DNA of 64,000 nucleotides from JBCBGF01 sp039193455 (GCA_039193455.1 JBCCWO010000001.1:1-64000), one strand, 5' to 3'. Counted from the stretch's first letter, positions 44,304-53,177 are shown. A program made the numbers and translations. The notes: a model not told the origin generated them from the letters alone.

Positions 44304-45257
44304 TCAGCCTGCAGGCGTTGCGGTGACCTCGGCTTCTGCCTCGGTCTCTGCGGCGTTCTCCGCGTCTGAGCCATCTTCATCGCCGCCACCGTCTGTGTCG
44401 GTTTCGGCGTCTGCGCTGACAGAGAACTCGGTTTCCCCAGCATCGGTCGATGACTTGGAGGCCTCGTCGGTGTCAGTGTCGTCTTCGGATGTCAGGCCCG
44501 CCTCTTCGGCTGCCTTCTCGGCGCGCTCGGCGACCTTGTCGGCCTTGGCTTCTGCCTTTTCGGCGGCGGACTGGGTCTTTTCGACAGCGGTCTTGGCCTT
44601 CTCGGCGTTTTGCGCGGCCTTTTCGGCGCGTTCTTCGGCCTTGGTGATGTTGGCCTTGGCCTTCTCAGCGCGGGCTTGCGCCTTCTCGGCGTTCTGCGCG
44701 GCTTTCTCGGCCCGGGCCTTGGCGGCGTCTTTGCCGGATGCGCTGGCCTTTTCGGCCTGGCGGGCAGCACGCTCTGCCGCTTTGGCGGCCTTGTCGGCCG
44801 CAGCCTGGGCCTTTGCCGCCGCCTTGGCGATGTTGGCCGCCGCCTTTTCGGCGTTCTTGGCGGCGCGGGTGGCTTTGGCCACGGCCTTCTCGGCACGGGT
44901 CTTGGCCTTTTCGGCCCGCTTGGCCTGCTTGGCTGCACGCTGTGCCAGTTTTTCGGCGCGCGCTTTGGCGGCGTCGCTTACACCGGGATCGGAATTGTCG
45001 GCTTTGTCGGACGGTTCGGTCGCGGGCTTGTCCGCCGCGCGTTCGGCGCGCTCGGCGCGTCGCTCCTGCCGCTCATCACGCGAGGACTGTCTGACATCTT
45101 CGGCGAAATACTTGGCGCGGAACCGCGCGAGTTTTTCTTTGTCGCTCAGCACCGTCTCGGTGCCAGTCTGTGCCGCAACACTCTGCACAGATCCGGCACC
45201 GATTATCACTGCGGTCGCGATCAGCACGGCACACGTGCGTGGGATACTTTTTACCAT
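44304..45257 (-). CDS. Exported Lys/Ala/Glu-rich coiled-coil protein
   Basis: A 317-residue protein with a signal peptide (IPRTCAVLIATAVIIGAGSVQSVAA-Q, about 30). A long helical region (about 90-245) follows, built from imperfect AEKAxxxAEKA and KAAKxAEKA heptad-like repeats, predicted to form one continuous coiled coil. The last 60 residues are acidic and Asp/Glu/Ala-rich (DDTDTDEASKSS onward). It resembles TolA-like or histone H1-like low-complexity proteins in composition, but no domain is recognisable. Its role is unknown; a cell-envelope spacer is one possibility. Confidence 0.75.
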   Translation of the reverse strand: MVKSIPRTCAVLIATAVIIGAGSVQSVAAQTGTETVLSDKEKLARFRAKYFAEDVRQSSRDERQERRAERAERAADKPATEPSDKADNSDPGVSDAAKARAEKLAQRAAKQAKRAEKAKTRAEKAVAKATRAAKNAEKAAANIAKAAAKAQAAADKAAKAAERAARQAEKASASGKDAAKARAEKAAQNAEKAQARAEKAKANITKAEERAEKAAQNAEKAKTAVEKTQSAAEKAEAKADKVAERAEKAAEEAGLTSEDDTDTDEASKSSTDAGETEFSVSADAETDTDGGGDEDGSDAENAAETEAEAEVTATPAG

Positions 45258-45615
45258 GGAACACCATTCAAATTTTACTCGTTAACACGCCGTACACCGT
45301 TGGCGATGGTGCAGTTATCGCCCCCGAATGCGCCGCTTTCGGGCATCCGTTAAGGTTAAAGAAAGGTAAATTTCCGGGGGAGTTGCCCAAGAGTGGCCAA
45401 TTGTGGCGGGATTGACGACCGCACAGAAACAAAGCCACGTCCAAGCGCGGCATTAACCATGATTGGAAGTTGACCTTAGGTAAACGCGTTGCGCAGAGGC
45501 GTCAGGTGCCTACGCGGTACGCAGTGGTCGAGGCTGATTTGGCCCGGCTCCGGGCCCGTTTGGGCGGAGCAAATACAACTTTAAAGCGATTTCAACCCGC
45601 CAGTGGGCGGCGGCG
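45258..45615. other. 358-bp intergenic region between the coiled-coil gene and frcA
   Basis: No ORF here is convincing. The right half holds a hairpin with a 4-bp inner stem (GCCC/GGGC) and 5-bp outer stem (GCTCC/GGAGC) at 45547-45570, downstream of frcA. The left half should contain the promoter of the coiled-coil gene on the minus strand; no clear -35/-10 pair is visible. Confidence 0.5.
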
Positions 45616-45628
45616 TCAGGCCGCCGCC
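45606..45628 (-). terminator. Hairpin at the end of the frc operon
   Basis: Perfect 9-bp stem GGCGGCGGC/GCCGCCGCC with a 5-nt loop that contains the frcA stop codon region. A second hairpin lies 36 bp further on. There is no T-run, so it may act with Rho or by blocking exonucleases. Confidence 0.45.
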
Positions 45629-46386
45629 GACTCAGGTTCTTTGGCCCCGGTCATGAAGGCAACCGCGTCCGACATCGAATAGTCCTTCGGATCAATCACG
45701 GTCAGGCGTTTGCCAAGCCGGTGCACGTGAATGCGGTCGGCCACCTCGAACACATGGGGCATGTTGTGGCTGATCAGGATGATCGGAATCCCCCGCGATT
45801 TCACATCCAGGATCAGCTCCAGCACCTTGCGGGATTCCTTGACGCCCAGGGCCGCCGTCGGTTCGTCCAGAATGATGACCTTTGACCCGAAGGCCGCCGC
45901 ACGGGCAACTGCCACACCCTGACGCTGGCCGCCTGACAGAGTCTCGACCGCCTGGTTGATGTTCTGGATCGTCATCAGACCCAGCTCGGTCAGCTTTTCA
46001 CGGGCAAACTTCTCCATCGCCGGACGATCCAGCATGCGCAGCCATTTCCCGATCGGTCCCTTGCGCCGGATCTCGCGGCCCATGAACATGTTATCGGCAA
46101 TGGACAGGGCAGGGGACATGGCCAGGGTCTGGTACACCGTTTCGATCCCGGCGTTGCGGGCGTCGATCGGGGAATGGAACGAGACCTTTTTGCCCTCCAG
46201 GTACACCTCGCCCTCATCGGGGGTCACGGCGCCCGAGACCGCCTTGATCAGCGAGGATTTGCCCGCCCCGTTATCCCCGATGACGGCCAATATCTCACCC
46301 GGCATCAGGTCGAAGTCGCAGTGGTCCAGCGCGGTCACCTTGCCGTAGCGTTTGACCAGGTTGCGTCCTTTGAGAATGGGTTCCAT
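45616..46386 (-). CDS. frcA: Fructose ABC transporter ATP-binding protein
   Basis: ATPase of the fructose-type sugar importer, 256 residues with a single ABC domain: Walker A GDNGAGKSS (near 38), signature LSGGQRQGVAVARAAAFGS (near 144), Walker B VIILDEPTAALGV and switch ISHNMPHVFEV. The sequence closely follows Sinorhizobium meliloti FrcA as I remember it. ATG 46386 overlaps the permease stop (TGATG), with AAAGGTGG upstream, and is preferred to an upstream in-frame start at 46464. No frcK kinase follows; an intergenic region and the coiled-coil gene do. Confidence 0.92.
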   Translation of the reverse strand: MEPILKGRNLVKRYGKVTALDHCDFDLMPGEILAVIGDNGAGKSSLIKAVSGAVTPDEGEVYLEGKKVSFHSPIDARNAGIETVYQTLAMSPALSIADNMFMGREIRRKGPIGKWLRMLDRPAMEKFAREKLTELGLMTIQNINQAVETLSGGQRQGVAVARAAAFGSKVIILDEPTAALGVKESRKVLELILDVKSRGIPIILISHNMPHVFEVADRIHVHRLGKRLTVIDPKDYSMSDAVAFMTGAKEPESAAA

Positions 46387-47456
46387 CACGCTGCCACCTT
46401 TCGGATCCATTGGTCTACCGCCACCGCGGCAATGATCAGCACGCCGATCAACAGGAATGTCCATTGCGCGTCAGCGCCCATGAGGCGCAGCCCCAGGGTG
46501 AAGACGCCCACGATCAGCGCCCCGAAGAGCGCGCCCAGGATCGAGCCGCGCCCGCCAAAGAGCGATATGCCCCCGATCACCACGGCGGTGATGCTTTCGA
46601 TATTGGCCAATTGCCCAACGGTGGGAGAGATCGAGCCGATCCGCCCGACCATGGCCCAGCCCGCAATCGCGCAAATCAGACCTGAGAGGACGTAGACAGA
46701 GATCAGCGTGCCCTTGACGTTGACACCCGCCAGCTCGGCGGCTTCCGGGTCATCGCCCACCGCATAGACGTGTCGCCCCCAGGCGGTGTGTTTCAGCGCA
46801 TAGGCCAGACTGACCATCAGGATAAGCATGAAGATCACGCCCAGGGTCAGCGTGGCACCGCCCACCTGAAACTTGGTGCCAAAGATCTGCAAAAGCGGCG
46901 CGGTTTCTTCGATATCGGCGCTGCGGATCGTTTCATTCGCGGAGTAGAGGAAGTTGGCCGCCAGCACGATCTGCCACATCCCCAGGGTCACGATGAACGG
47001 GGGCAGCTTCATATAGGCCACCAGCCATCCATTGATCAGCCCGCAGACCGTCCCCACCAGCAGCCCGCACAGGATCGCAAGTTCGACCGGCAGGCCGTAG
47101 CGGAACACGAACTGGCCCATGACCACCGAGGACAAGACCATAATGGCCCCGACGCTCAGGTCGATCCCGGCTGTGAGGATGACAAGGCTTTGTGCGGCCG
47201 CGACGATCCCGACGATCTGCACCTGCTGCAAAATCAGGGTCATCGCAAATGGCGAAAAGAAACGCTGTCCGACCAGCATGCCGAAAAGGATGATCGACGT
47301 CACAAGCACGATCAGCGGCACCATGGCGGGGTTCACGTGCAGCACATGCTGCACCCGCCCGAGCATCCCTTTGCGCGGATCCTCGAACTCGGCGATGCTC
47401 TCGTCCGAAGCCGTCAGCCCGGTTTCATATTCCTTGGTTGTCTGCCCGCTTGACAT
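46386..47456 (-). CDS. frcC: Fructose ABC transporter permease
   Basis: A 356-residue membrane channel with about ten helices and the family motif TAGIDLSVGAIMVLSSVVMGQF (near 100). The C-terminus (SLGLRLMG...QWIRKVAA) resembles rhizobial FrcC closely. ATG 47456 has GGGAGGG 6 bp upstream; a longer frame to 47498 lacks homology. A 150-bp gap holding a strong hairpin separates it from frcB, while frcA overlaps its end. Confidence 0.92.
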   Translation of the reverse strand: MSSGQTTKEYETGLTASDESIAEFEDPRKGMLGRVQHVLHVNPAMVPLIVLVTSIILFGMLVGQRFFSPFAMTLILQQVQIVGIVAAAQSLVILTAGIDLSVGAIMVLSSVVMGQFVFRYGLPVELAILCGLLVGTVCGLINGWLVAYMKLPPFIVTLGMWQIVLAANFLYSANETIRSADIEETAPLLQIFGTKFQVGGATLTLGVIFMLILMVSLAYALKHTAWGRHVYAVGDDPEAAELAGVNVKGTLISVYVLSGLICAIAGWAMVGRIGSISPTVGQLANIESITAVVIGGISLFGGRGSILGALFGALIVGVFTLGLRLMGADAQWTFLLIGVLIIAAVAVDQWIRKVAA

Positions 47457-47566
47457 GATGCCCTCCCTCAGCGGCTGCGCCGTCCCAGCATGCGTCACAT
47501 GGTGTCTACCATCGCCAAAGGGCGAAGCGTTTCAAGCAATGGTTTTTTGAGATGCGGTTTGCGATT

Positions 47567-47590
47567 GGGATGGGCGCGGACGCCCATCCC
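47567..47590 (-). other. Perfect hairpin between frcB and frcC
   Basis: GGGATGGGCG and CGCCCATCCC form a 10-bp stem with no mismatch and a 4-nt loop, 16 nt after the frcB stop. No U-tract follows on the transcribed strand. Its position parallels the xylF-xylH hairpin and fits differential mRNA stability giving excess binding protein. Confidence 0.65.
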
Positions 47591-47606
47591 GGATTGCTGT
47601 TGCAGC

Positions 47607-48617
47607 TTAGCCCCAGCAGAGCTCCAGGCCTTCGGCCGAAGAGATCGACGGCACGCCGTCCACCGGGCTGTCGGTGACCAGGGCCACGCCGGTGTCAAAG
47701 AACTCTTTGCCGGGGGTGTTTTCCGGCTTGGCGCCGGTGTCGGCCCAGGCCTTGACGGCTTCCACGCCGAGCGAGGCCATCAAGAGCGGGTACTGCTGCG
47801 AGGTTGCGCCGATGGCGCCATCGGCCACGGCCTGGACGCCCGGGCAGCCACCGTCGACGGACACCACGATGACGTCATCGACCTTGCCAAAGTCCTTCAG
47901 CGTCTCATGCGCGCCTGCGGCTGCAGGTTCGTTGATGGTGTAAAGGACGTTCACCCCATCATCCATGGTCAGAAGGTTTTCCATGGACTTGCGCCCGCCT
48001 TCTTCATTGGCGTTGGTGACTTCGTTGTTGATGATGCGCGGATCGGATTCGTCGCCCCATTTGTTGGGGTCGGCCAGTTCGACGCCAAAGCCGGTCAGGA
48101 AGCCCTGGTTGCGCAGCACGCCGACCGTTGGCTGAGAGACGTTGATGTTCATCATCCCGATCTTGGCAGCCGATGTGTCGCCCATGGTGCCTGCCGCCCA
48201 TTGGCCGATCAGTTCCCCGGCGAGGAAGTTGTCGGTGGCGAAAGTGGCGTCGGCGGCATCGATCGGGGTGAGCGGCGTGTCCAGCGCGATCACGAGAAGG
48301 CCGGCATCGCGCGCCTGCATGACGGCGGGCACGATGGACGAGGTATCCGATGCGGTGATCAGAATGCCTTTGGCGCCATCGAGAATGCAGGTCTCGATCG
48401 CTTGCACCTGTGTTTCGTGGTCGCCATCGATCTTGCCGGCGAACGCCTTGAGCGTCATGCCCAGCTCTTCTGCCTTGGCGGCGGCGCCTTCCCGCATCTT
48501 CACAAAGAAGGGGTTGGTGTCGGTTTTTGTGATCAGGCAGACCGTGGTGTCGTTGGCAAAGGCCGCACCCGTCATCGAGAACGAGGCGAAGGCCGCCCCG
48601 AGCAGAAGCTTTTTCAT
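47607..48617 (-). CDS. frcB: Fructose ABC transporter substrate-binding protein
   Basis: Periplasmic sugar receptor, 336 residues. A signal peptide (MKKLLLGAAFASFSMTGAAFA) is followed by a Peripla_BP_4 fold with the FrcB-like segments TKTDTNPFFVKMREGA (near 30) and VIALDTPLTPIDAADATFATDN (near 105). GGGAGGA precedes ATG 48617; the longer frame to 48785 runs back through the promoter region and is rejected. In S. meliloti the system takes up fructose, mannose and ribose. It is divergent from a ROK regulator. Confidence 0.92.
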   Translation of the reverse strand: MKKLLLGAAFASFSMTGAAFANDTTVCLITKTDTNPFFVKMREGAAAKAEELGMTLKAFAGKIDGDHETQVQAIETCILDGAKGILITASDTSSIVPAVMQARDAGLLVIALDTPLTPIDAADATFATDNFLAGELIGQWAAGTMGDTSAAKIGMMNINVSQPTVGVLRNQGFLTGFGVELADPNKWGDESDPRIINNEVTNANEEGGRKSMENLLTMDDGVNVLYTINEPAAAGAHETLKDFGKVDDVIVVSVDGGCPGVQAVADGAIGATSQQYPLLMASLGVEAVKAWADTGAKPENTPGKEFFDTGVALVTDSPVDGVPSISSAEGLELCWG

Positions 48618-48682
48618 GGTATCCTCCCAAAATGATCCGGCGTTTCCCGGAATACGGTCAGTTAAGCGCCTTCGATCCGACT

Positions 48683-48719
48683 CGTCAATAAGTAAATAAA
48701 AGTGATTTATAAATTGACA
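48683..48719. promoter_or_regulatory. Divergent frcB/frcR promoter region with operator-like dyad
   Basis: A minus-strand -35-like TTGACG (48683-48688) faces frcB and a plus-strand TTGACA (48714-48719) faces the regulator. Between them lies TAAAT-N7-ATTTA (48693-48709), an AT-rich dyad with the same 7-bp spacer as the xylose operator candidate. The -10 elements are weak on both sides. Confidence 0.4.
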
Positions 48720-48762
48720 GCGAGGGGCGTGACACTCCATGTTGCGCGCAGGGAGGCCCATT

Positions 48763-49941
48763 GTGAACCTTGGCGGAACGGTCATACGCGACCCCGGTGC
48801 TGGCGCGAACCAATCGGGGTTGCGCGATCAGAACGCGCGTCTGGTCCTGTCGCTGATCCGGCGCCATGGCGCGTTGCCCAGTGCCGAGATCGCGCGTCGC
48901 TCGGGTCTGTCGGCCCAGACGGTGTCCAACATCATCCGCGCGCTTGAGGCTGACAACCTGCTCAAGCGGGGTGAGGCGGTCAAGGGCAAGGTCGGCAAAC
49001 CCTCGGTCCCGCTGGCGCTTAACCCGATGGGTGCGCTGTCGCTGGGGCTGAATGTCGGGCGCCGGGCGGCCGAGCTGACGCTGATCGACTTTTGGGGCGA
49101 ACAGATCGACGCGCGGTCGACCACCTATGCCTATCCCGAGATCGCCGATGTCTTCGACTTTCTGTCGGCCGCAATCGACGATCTTCTGCGCGACCGGCCC
49201 GCCGGGCGGCAACTGCTGACCGGTATCGGTGTGGCGCGGCCGAACAGGATCTGGGATTGGCTTGAAAAGGTCGATGCGCCTGCGGATGCCATGCAGCGCT
49301 GGCAGGATCTCGATATCGCCGCCGCAGTGTCCGAGACCACCGGGCTGGACGCGTTCATCGAAAATGACGCGACATCTGCGTGTATCTCGGAACTTCTGCT
49401 GGGGCGCGGGACCGAGTTTACCGACTTTGCCTATATCTTTCTGGGCGCTTTTGTGGGGGGCGGTCTTGTGCTGAACGGCAATGTCGTCTCTGGGCGCGCG
49501 CTCAACGCCGCCGCGATTGGCCCGATGCCGGTGCCGGATGGCAGCGGCGGGACCACCCAGCTTTTGAGTGTCAGTTCCCTCTTCACGCTTGAGACGGCCT
49601 TGCGCCACGCGGGGCACGATCCGAATGCCCTGCGCACAGAGCCCGATGACTGGTCTCGCTTTGAGGCTGTCTTGGGCCCGTGGATCGAAGAGACGGGATA
49701 TTACCTGGCCATCGCCTGCGCCTCGATCCTGTCGGTCGTGGATGTCGAAGTGGTCATGATCGATGGCGCGATGCCGCCGGACGTGCGCCAGAGGTTGAAA
49801 GACTGCACCGTGCGTCGCTTGGGCGACCTGGACCTGACCGGGTTCGATCACATCCGTGTCGAGGAAGGCAGCGTGGGCCGGCGGGCCCGGTCGGTGGGGG
49901 CCGCGCTCTTGCCGATACATTCCAAGTATTTCCTGGCCTAG
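48763..49941 (+). CDS. frcR: ROK family transcriptional regulator of the fructose operon
   Basis: A 392-residue regulator with an N-terminal helix-turn-helix (SAEIARRSGLSAQTVSNIIRALE, about 38-60) and a ROK-like C-terminal domain (ALNPMGALSLGLNVGRRAAELTLID near 85, DIAAAVSETTGLDAFIENDATS near 185). The usual ROK zinc cluster CxCGxxGC is absent, unlike in the xylose regulator. GTG 48763 is chosen because GGGAGG lies 7 bp before it; ATG 48739 would add eight residues. It is divergent from frcB and probably represses it until sugar is bound. Confidence 0.82.
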   Translation: MNLGGTVIRDPGAGANQSGLRDQNARLVLSLIRRHGALPSAEIARRSGLSAQTVSNIIRALEADNLLKRGEAVKGKVGKPSVPLALNPMGALSLGLNVGRRAAELTLIDFWGEQIDARSTTYAYPEIADVFDFLSAAIDDLLRDRPAGRQLLTGIGVARPNRIWDWLEKVDAPADAMQRWQDLDIAAAVSETTGLDAFIENDATSACISELLLGRGTEFTDFAYIFLGAFVGGGLVLNGNVVSGRALNAAAIGPMPVPDGSGGTTQLLSVSSLFTLETALRHAGHDPNALRTEPDDWSRFEAVLGPWIEETGYYLAIACASILSVVDVEVVMIDGAMPPDVRQRLKDCTVRRLGDLDLTGFDHIRVEEGSVGRRARSVGAALLPIHSKYFLA

Positions 49942-49959
49942 GGCGACCTGGCGCGGCGC

Positions 49960-50760
49960 CTAACGTCCGCGAAAACTCGGCGGTCGCTTGTCCAGAAACG
50001 CGGTGACCGCCTCGTCGTGATCCTCGGCGTGATGCGCAATGGCCTGCATCGCGGCGGACAGTTCTAGCGTGGTGGTCAGGCTGCTGTTCTCAGCCTCGCG
50101 CAGCAGACGCTTCGCCATGCGCAGCGCCTGGGGAGGGTTCGCGGCGATGCGTCTGGCGAGGCGGTGAGCCTCAGACAGAAGCGCGTCGGGCGCGGTCACG
50201 GCAGAGACCATGCCCAAGCGCAAGGCCTCGTCCGCGGCAATCGGATCGCCGGTCAAGATCATCTCGGCGGCCTTTGACTGACCCACGACGCGCGGCAAGA
50301 GCCACGTCCCGCCATCGGCGGGGATGATGCCGAGCTTTACAAAGCTCGCGGCAAAGCGCGCCGTCTCGGATGCGATCCGGATGTCGCACATACAGGCCAG
50401 ATCGCAGCCCGCCCCGATCGCGGGGCCGTTGACGGCGGCGATCACCGGCACCTCAAGGTTCCGCAACGTCAGCGGCAGGCGCTGGATCCCGTGGCGGTAG
50501 GTTGCGCGGATGTCAGCGGGCGTGCCGGCGGCAATCCCGGTCTTGTCGCGCATCTGTTTGACGTTACCGCCTGCGCAAAACGCCGGACCCGCGCCCGTCA
50601 GGATGACGGCGCGAATGTCGAGATCCCGCTCGATCCGGCGGCAGGCGCCTTCGAAAGCGTCGAAGATGTCCGGCGTCGACAAGGCGTTGCGTTCGTCCGG
50701 GCGGTTCATGGTCAACGTGACGACGTGGTCGTCCTGGTCCCACAAAAGGAAATCTGCCAT
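49960..50760 (-). CDS. Enoyl-CoA hydratase/isomerase (crotonase) family protein
   Basis: Acts on a CoA thioester, 266 residues. The oxyanion-hole segments FCAGGNVKQM (near 60) and the GPAIGAGCDLA loop (near 105) are present. LGIIPADGGTWLLPRVVG (near 143) carries the acidic residue at the second catalytic position, but the first ECH catalytic Glu is not conserved. This is closer to PaaG/isomerase-type members than to classical FadB. The C-terminus DKRPPSFRGR also resembles PaaG. Third gene after ribB-like and the CoA transferase (29-bp gap), so it probably acts late in the same degradation route. Confidence 0.86.
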   Translation of the reverse strand: MADFLLWDQDDHVVTLTMNRPDERNALSTPDIFDAFEGACRRIERDLDIRAVILTGAGPAFCAGGNVKQMRDKTGIAAGTPADIRATYRHGIQRLPLTLRNLEVPVIAAVNGPAIGAGCDLACMCDIRIASETARFAASFVKLGIIPADGGTWLLPRVVGQSKAAEMILTGDPIAADEALRLGMVSAVTAPDALLSEAHRLARRIAANPPQALRMAKRLLREAENSSLTTTLELSAAMQAIAHHAEDHDEAVTAFLDKRPPSFRGR

Positions 50761-50789
50761 CCTGTTGCTCCGGCTGCGAAGGTGAAGGG

Positions 50790-51992
50790 TCAGATCGCAC
50801 CTGCGCTGCGCAGGCGGGCAATCTCATCCGGGGTAAAGCCCGCATCGGCCAGCACCGTTTCGGTGTCTTCACCCAGATGCGAGGGCTTTTGCGTGTGCGG
50901 GTGGTTCTGGCCGTTGGCCTTGAACGTCATCGCGGGGACGTGGATCGGGCGGTGGTATTCGTCGATCTCGATCTCGCTGGTCAAACCACGGGTCGCGATA
51001 TGCGCTTCGCCCAGGATTTCGTCGAGAGAGCGGACGCGGCCCGCGGGCACCGAGGCCGCGCTCAGCGCGTCTTCCCACTCGGCGGCGGGGCGCGTCTTGA
51101 AGGTCTCGACCAGCGTGTCGCGCAACGCCTGCGCGTTCTTCTCACGCCCCTCCAGCGTTGACCAGCGCGCATCCGTCAGAATGTCATCACGCCCGATCGC
51201 CGCGCAGAGCCGTTTGAACTGAGGGGCATTGTTGGCCGCAAGCATGAGCGTGCCATCGCTCGTCTCGAACGCCCCCGACGAGGGGCTCGCACTCCACGCC
51301 TCGTTCCCGCTGCGGCCGGGTGTCCAATCGGTCGACAGCGTGCGCGACATCAGCGCCACCATCAGCATCAGCGCGGTGTCGAGCATGGCGACGTCAAGCT
51401 GGACGGCCTCACCCGTGCGCCGGCTCTCAAGCAGCCCCGCCAGGATCGCCATGCCGGCGTTCATGCCGGTAGCGTAGTCGACATAGGGTGAGCCGACCTT
51501 GGTGGGCCCCGCACCCGGTGCGCCGGTGGTCAGCATGATGCCGCACATGCCCTGGACGATGTGATCGTATGAGGGGCGTTCGCTGAACGGACCATCGTGC
51601 CCAAAGGCCGAGACCGAGCAGTAGATGACCTTGGGGTTCAGCTTGCGCACCGCGTCAAAGCCCAGGCCAAGGCGTTTGGCGACGCCCGGTTTGAAGTTTT
51701 CGACAAAGACTTCAGCCGTCGCGATCAGGCGTTGAAGCGCGGCCAAGCCTTCTGCCGACTTCAGATCGATGGCCACGGACTTTTTGTTCGCGTTCTGAAC
51801 GATATAGGCCATCCCCATCTGCTTGTCGGCCAGATCCGGCACCCAGTCGCCGATGCGGGTCCAGTCGCCACCATCGGGCTTTTCGATCTTGATGACCTCG
51901 GCCCCCATAAGGCCCAACTGATAGGTTGCAAACGGACCGGCCAGCACCTGGCTCAGGTCAATGATGCGCACGCCTTTGAGCGGTTGGAACAT
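50790..51992 (-). CDS. CaiB/BaiF family CoA transferase
   Basis: Class III CoA transferase, 400 residues, moving CoA between carboxylic acids. The N-terminal LKGVRIIDLSQVLAGPFATYQLGLMGAEVIKIEKPDGGD and RPSYDHIVQGMCG near 155 (with the Asp expected to form the acyl anhydride) are typical. Followed by the crotonase gene and preceded after 24 bp by the ribB-like gene. In this context it could activate the acid made by the aldehyde dehydrogenase of the divergent arm; the acyl group is not identifiable. Confidence 0.88.
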   Translation of the reverse strand: MFQPLKGVRIIDLSQVLAGPFATYQLGLMGAEVIKIEKPDGGDWTRIGDWVPDLADKQMGMAYIVQNANKKSVAIDLKSAEGLAALQRLIATAEVFVENFKPGVAKRLGLGFDAVRKLNPKVIYCSVSAFGHDGPFSERPSYDHIVQGMCGIMLTTGAPGAGPTKVGSPYVDYATGMNAGMAILAGLLESRRTGEAVQLDVAMLDTALMLMVALMSRTLSTDWTPGRSGNEAWSASPSSGAFETSDGTLMLAANNAPQFKRLCAAIGRDDILTDARWSTLEGREKNAQALRDTLVETFKTRPAAEWEDALSAASVPAGRVRSLDEILGEAHIATRGLTSEIEIDEYHRPIHVPAMTFKANGQNHPHTQKPSHLGEDTETVLADAGFTPDEIARLRSAGAI

Positions 51993-52016
51993 GGAAACCC
52001 CCTGTTTGTTATTGGT

Positions 52017-53153
52017 TTATTTGGCGGGATGGTGGCCGGCCCAATGGGCGATGGGGCGTGTCCCGGTGATCTCAAGGCCATAGGCGTCAAGGCCGATCGC
52101 GTTGGGCGGCGGGGAGTTGGTGAGCAGTGTCAGCCTGGACAGGCCCAGCGAGGTCAGCACCTGCGCACCCAATCCGTATTCGCGCAGCGTTCTGGGGGCG
52201 TCGGGCGCGCGGGGGCCCATCTTCATCGCCACATCCCGCAACAGCACAACCACACCGCGCCCTTCCTCGGCAACGATCTCCATCGACTTGCCGGTCTCGT
52301 CGAGGCTGCCCAAACCGTCGAGGCCCAGCACATCGCGCATCGGGTCGAGCGCGTGAATGCGTGTGAGCACCGGCGCGGGCCCGCCCAGATCGCCCTTGGT
52401 CAGGGCAAGATGCTCGGCGCCGTTGATCTGGTCGGTGAAAACCAACAGCTCCCACGAGCCGCCGAACACGCTCTCGACCCGGCGCCGGTCCGAGACCTGC
52501 ACGAGGTTGTCGTTGCGGCGGCGAAAGGCGATCAGGTCGCTGATCGTGCCGATCTTGAGTCCGTGCTCGGCAGCGAAGTGCACAAGATCAGATAAGCGCG
52601 CCATCGTCCCGTCAGCATTCATGATTTCGCAGATGAGACCTGCGGGAGAGAGGCCCGCGAGGCGGGAAATGTCGACCGCGGCTTCGGTATGCCCGGCGCG
52701 CACCAGAACGCCGCCATCGCGGGCGCATAGCGGGAAGACGTGGCCGGGCGTCGCGATGTCCGCGGGCCCTTTGCCGTCATCGATGGCCACGGCGACAGTG
52801 CGCGCGCGGTCGTAGGCGGAAATCCCGGTGCTCACGCCCTCGCGCGCCTCGATCGAGACCGTGAACGCGGTCTCATGGCGGGACGCGTTGTTGGAGGCCA
52901 TCATCGGCAGGCCGAGTTTTGTGACCCGCTCTTTAGTGAGGCTGAGACAGATCAGGCCGCGTCCGTGCTTGGCCATGAAGTTAATGGTTTGCGGGGTGGC
53001 GAACTGGGCGGGGATGACGAGATCGCCTTCGTTCTCGCGGTCCTCGTGGTCGACCAGAATGAACATGCGCCCGGCGCGGGCATCTTCGATGATCTCTTCG
53101 ATGGGAGATACGGCATAGCTGAAATCAGCCTGCGGCGGCGCGTAGCAATTCAT
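52017..53153 (-). CDS. ribB: 3,4-dihydroxy-2-butanone-4-phosphate synthase with degenerate GTP cyclohydrolase II domain
   Basis: Makes the four-carbon precursor of riboflavin from ribulose 5-phosphate. The 378-residue protein has an intact RibB domain (1-205): DHEDRENEGDLVIPAQFATP near 35, TGISAYDRARTV near 109 and RAGHTEAAVDISRLAGL near 152. The C-terminal half aligns with GTP cyclohydrolase II but lacks its zinc cysteines (IHALDPMRD replaces the His-Ser-x-Cys stretch, and the CDCG motif is lost) and the catalytic GRGIGL block. Only the RibB reaction is expected. GGGAGGA precedes ATG 53153. It heads the operon with the CoA transferase and crotonase. Confidence 0.88.
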   Translation of the reverse strand: MNCYAPPQADFSYAVSPIEEIIEDARAGRMFILVDHEDRENEGDLVIPAQFATPQTINFMAKHGRGLICLSLTKERVTKLGLPMMASNNASRHETAFTVSIEAREGVSTGISAYDRARTVAVAIDDGKGPADIATPGHVFPLCARDGGVLVRAGHTEAAVDISRLAGLSPAGLICEIMNADGTMARLSDLVHFAAEHGLKIGTISDLIAFRRRNDNLVQVSDRRRVESVFGGSWELLVFTDQINGAEHLALTKGDLGGPAPVLTRIHALDPMRDVLGLDGLGSLDETGKSMEIVAEEGRGVVVLLRDVAMKMGPRAPDAPRTLREYGLGAQVLTSLGLSRLTLLTNSPPPNAIGLDAYGLEITGTRPIAHWAGHHPAK

Positions 53154-53177
53154 CTGTTGTCCTCCCGTCTTTTAATT

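Noticed and set aside
44281..45285. 334-residue plus-strand Ser/Ala-rich ORF
   Set aside because: Reverse of the Lys/Ala repeat gene. The minus-strand frame has a signal peptide and a sensible charge pattern; this one has neither.
45470..45682. 70-residue plus-strand ORF
   Set aside because: No ribosome-binding site, and it runs antisense into the end of frcA. Most of it is the intergenic hairpin region.
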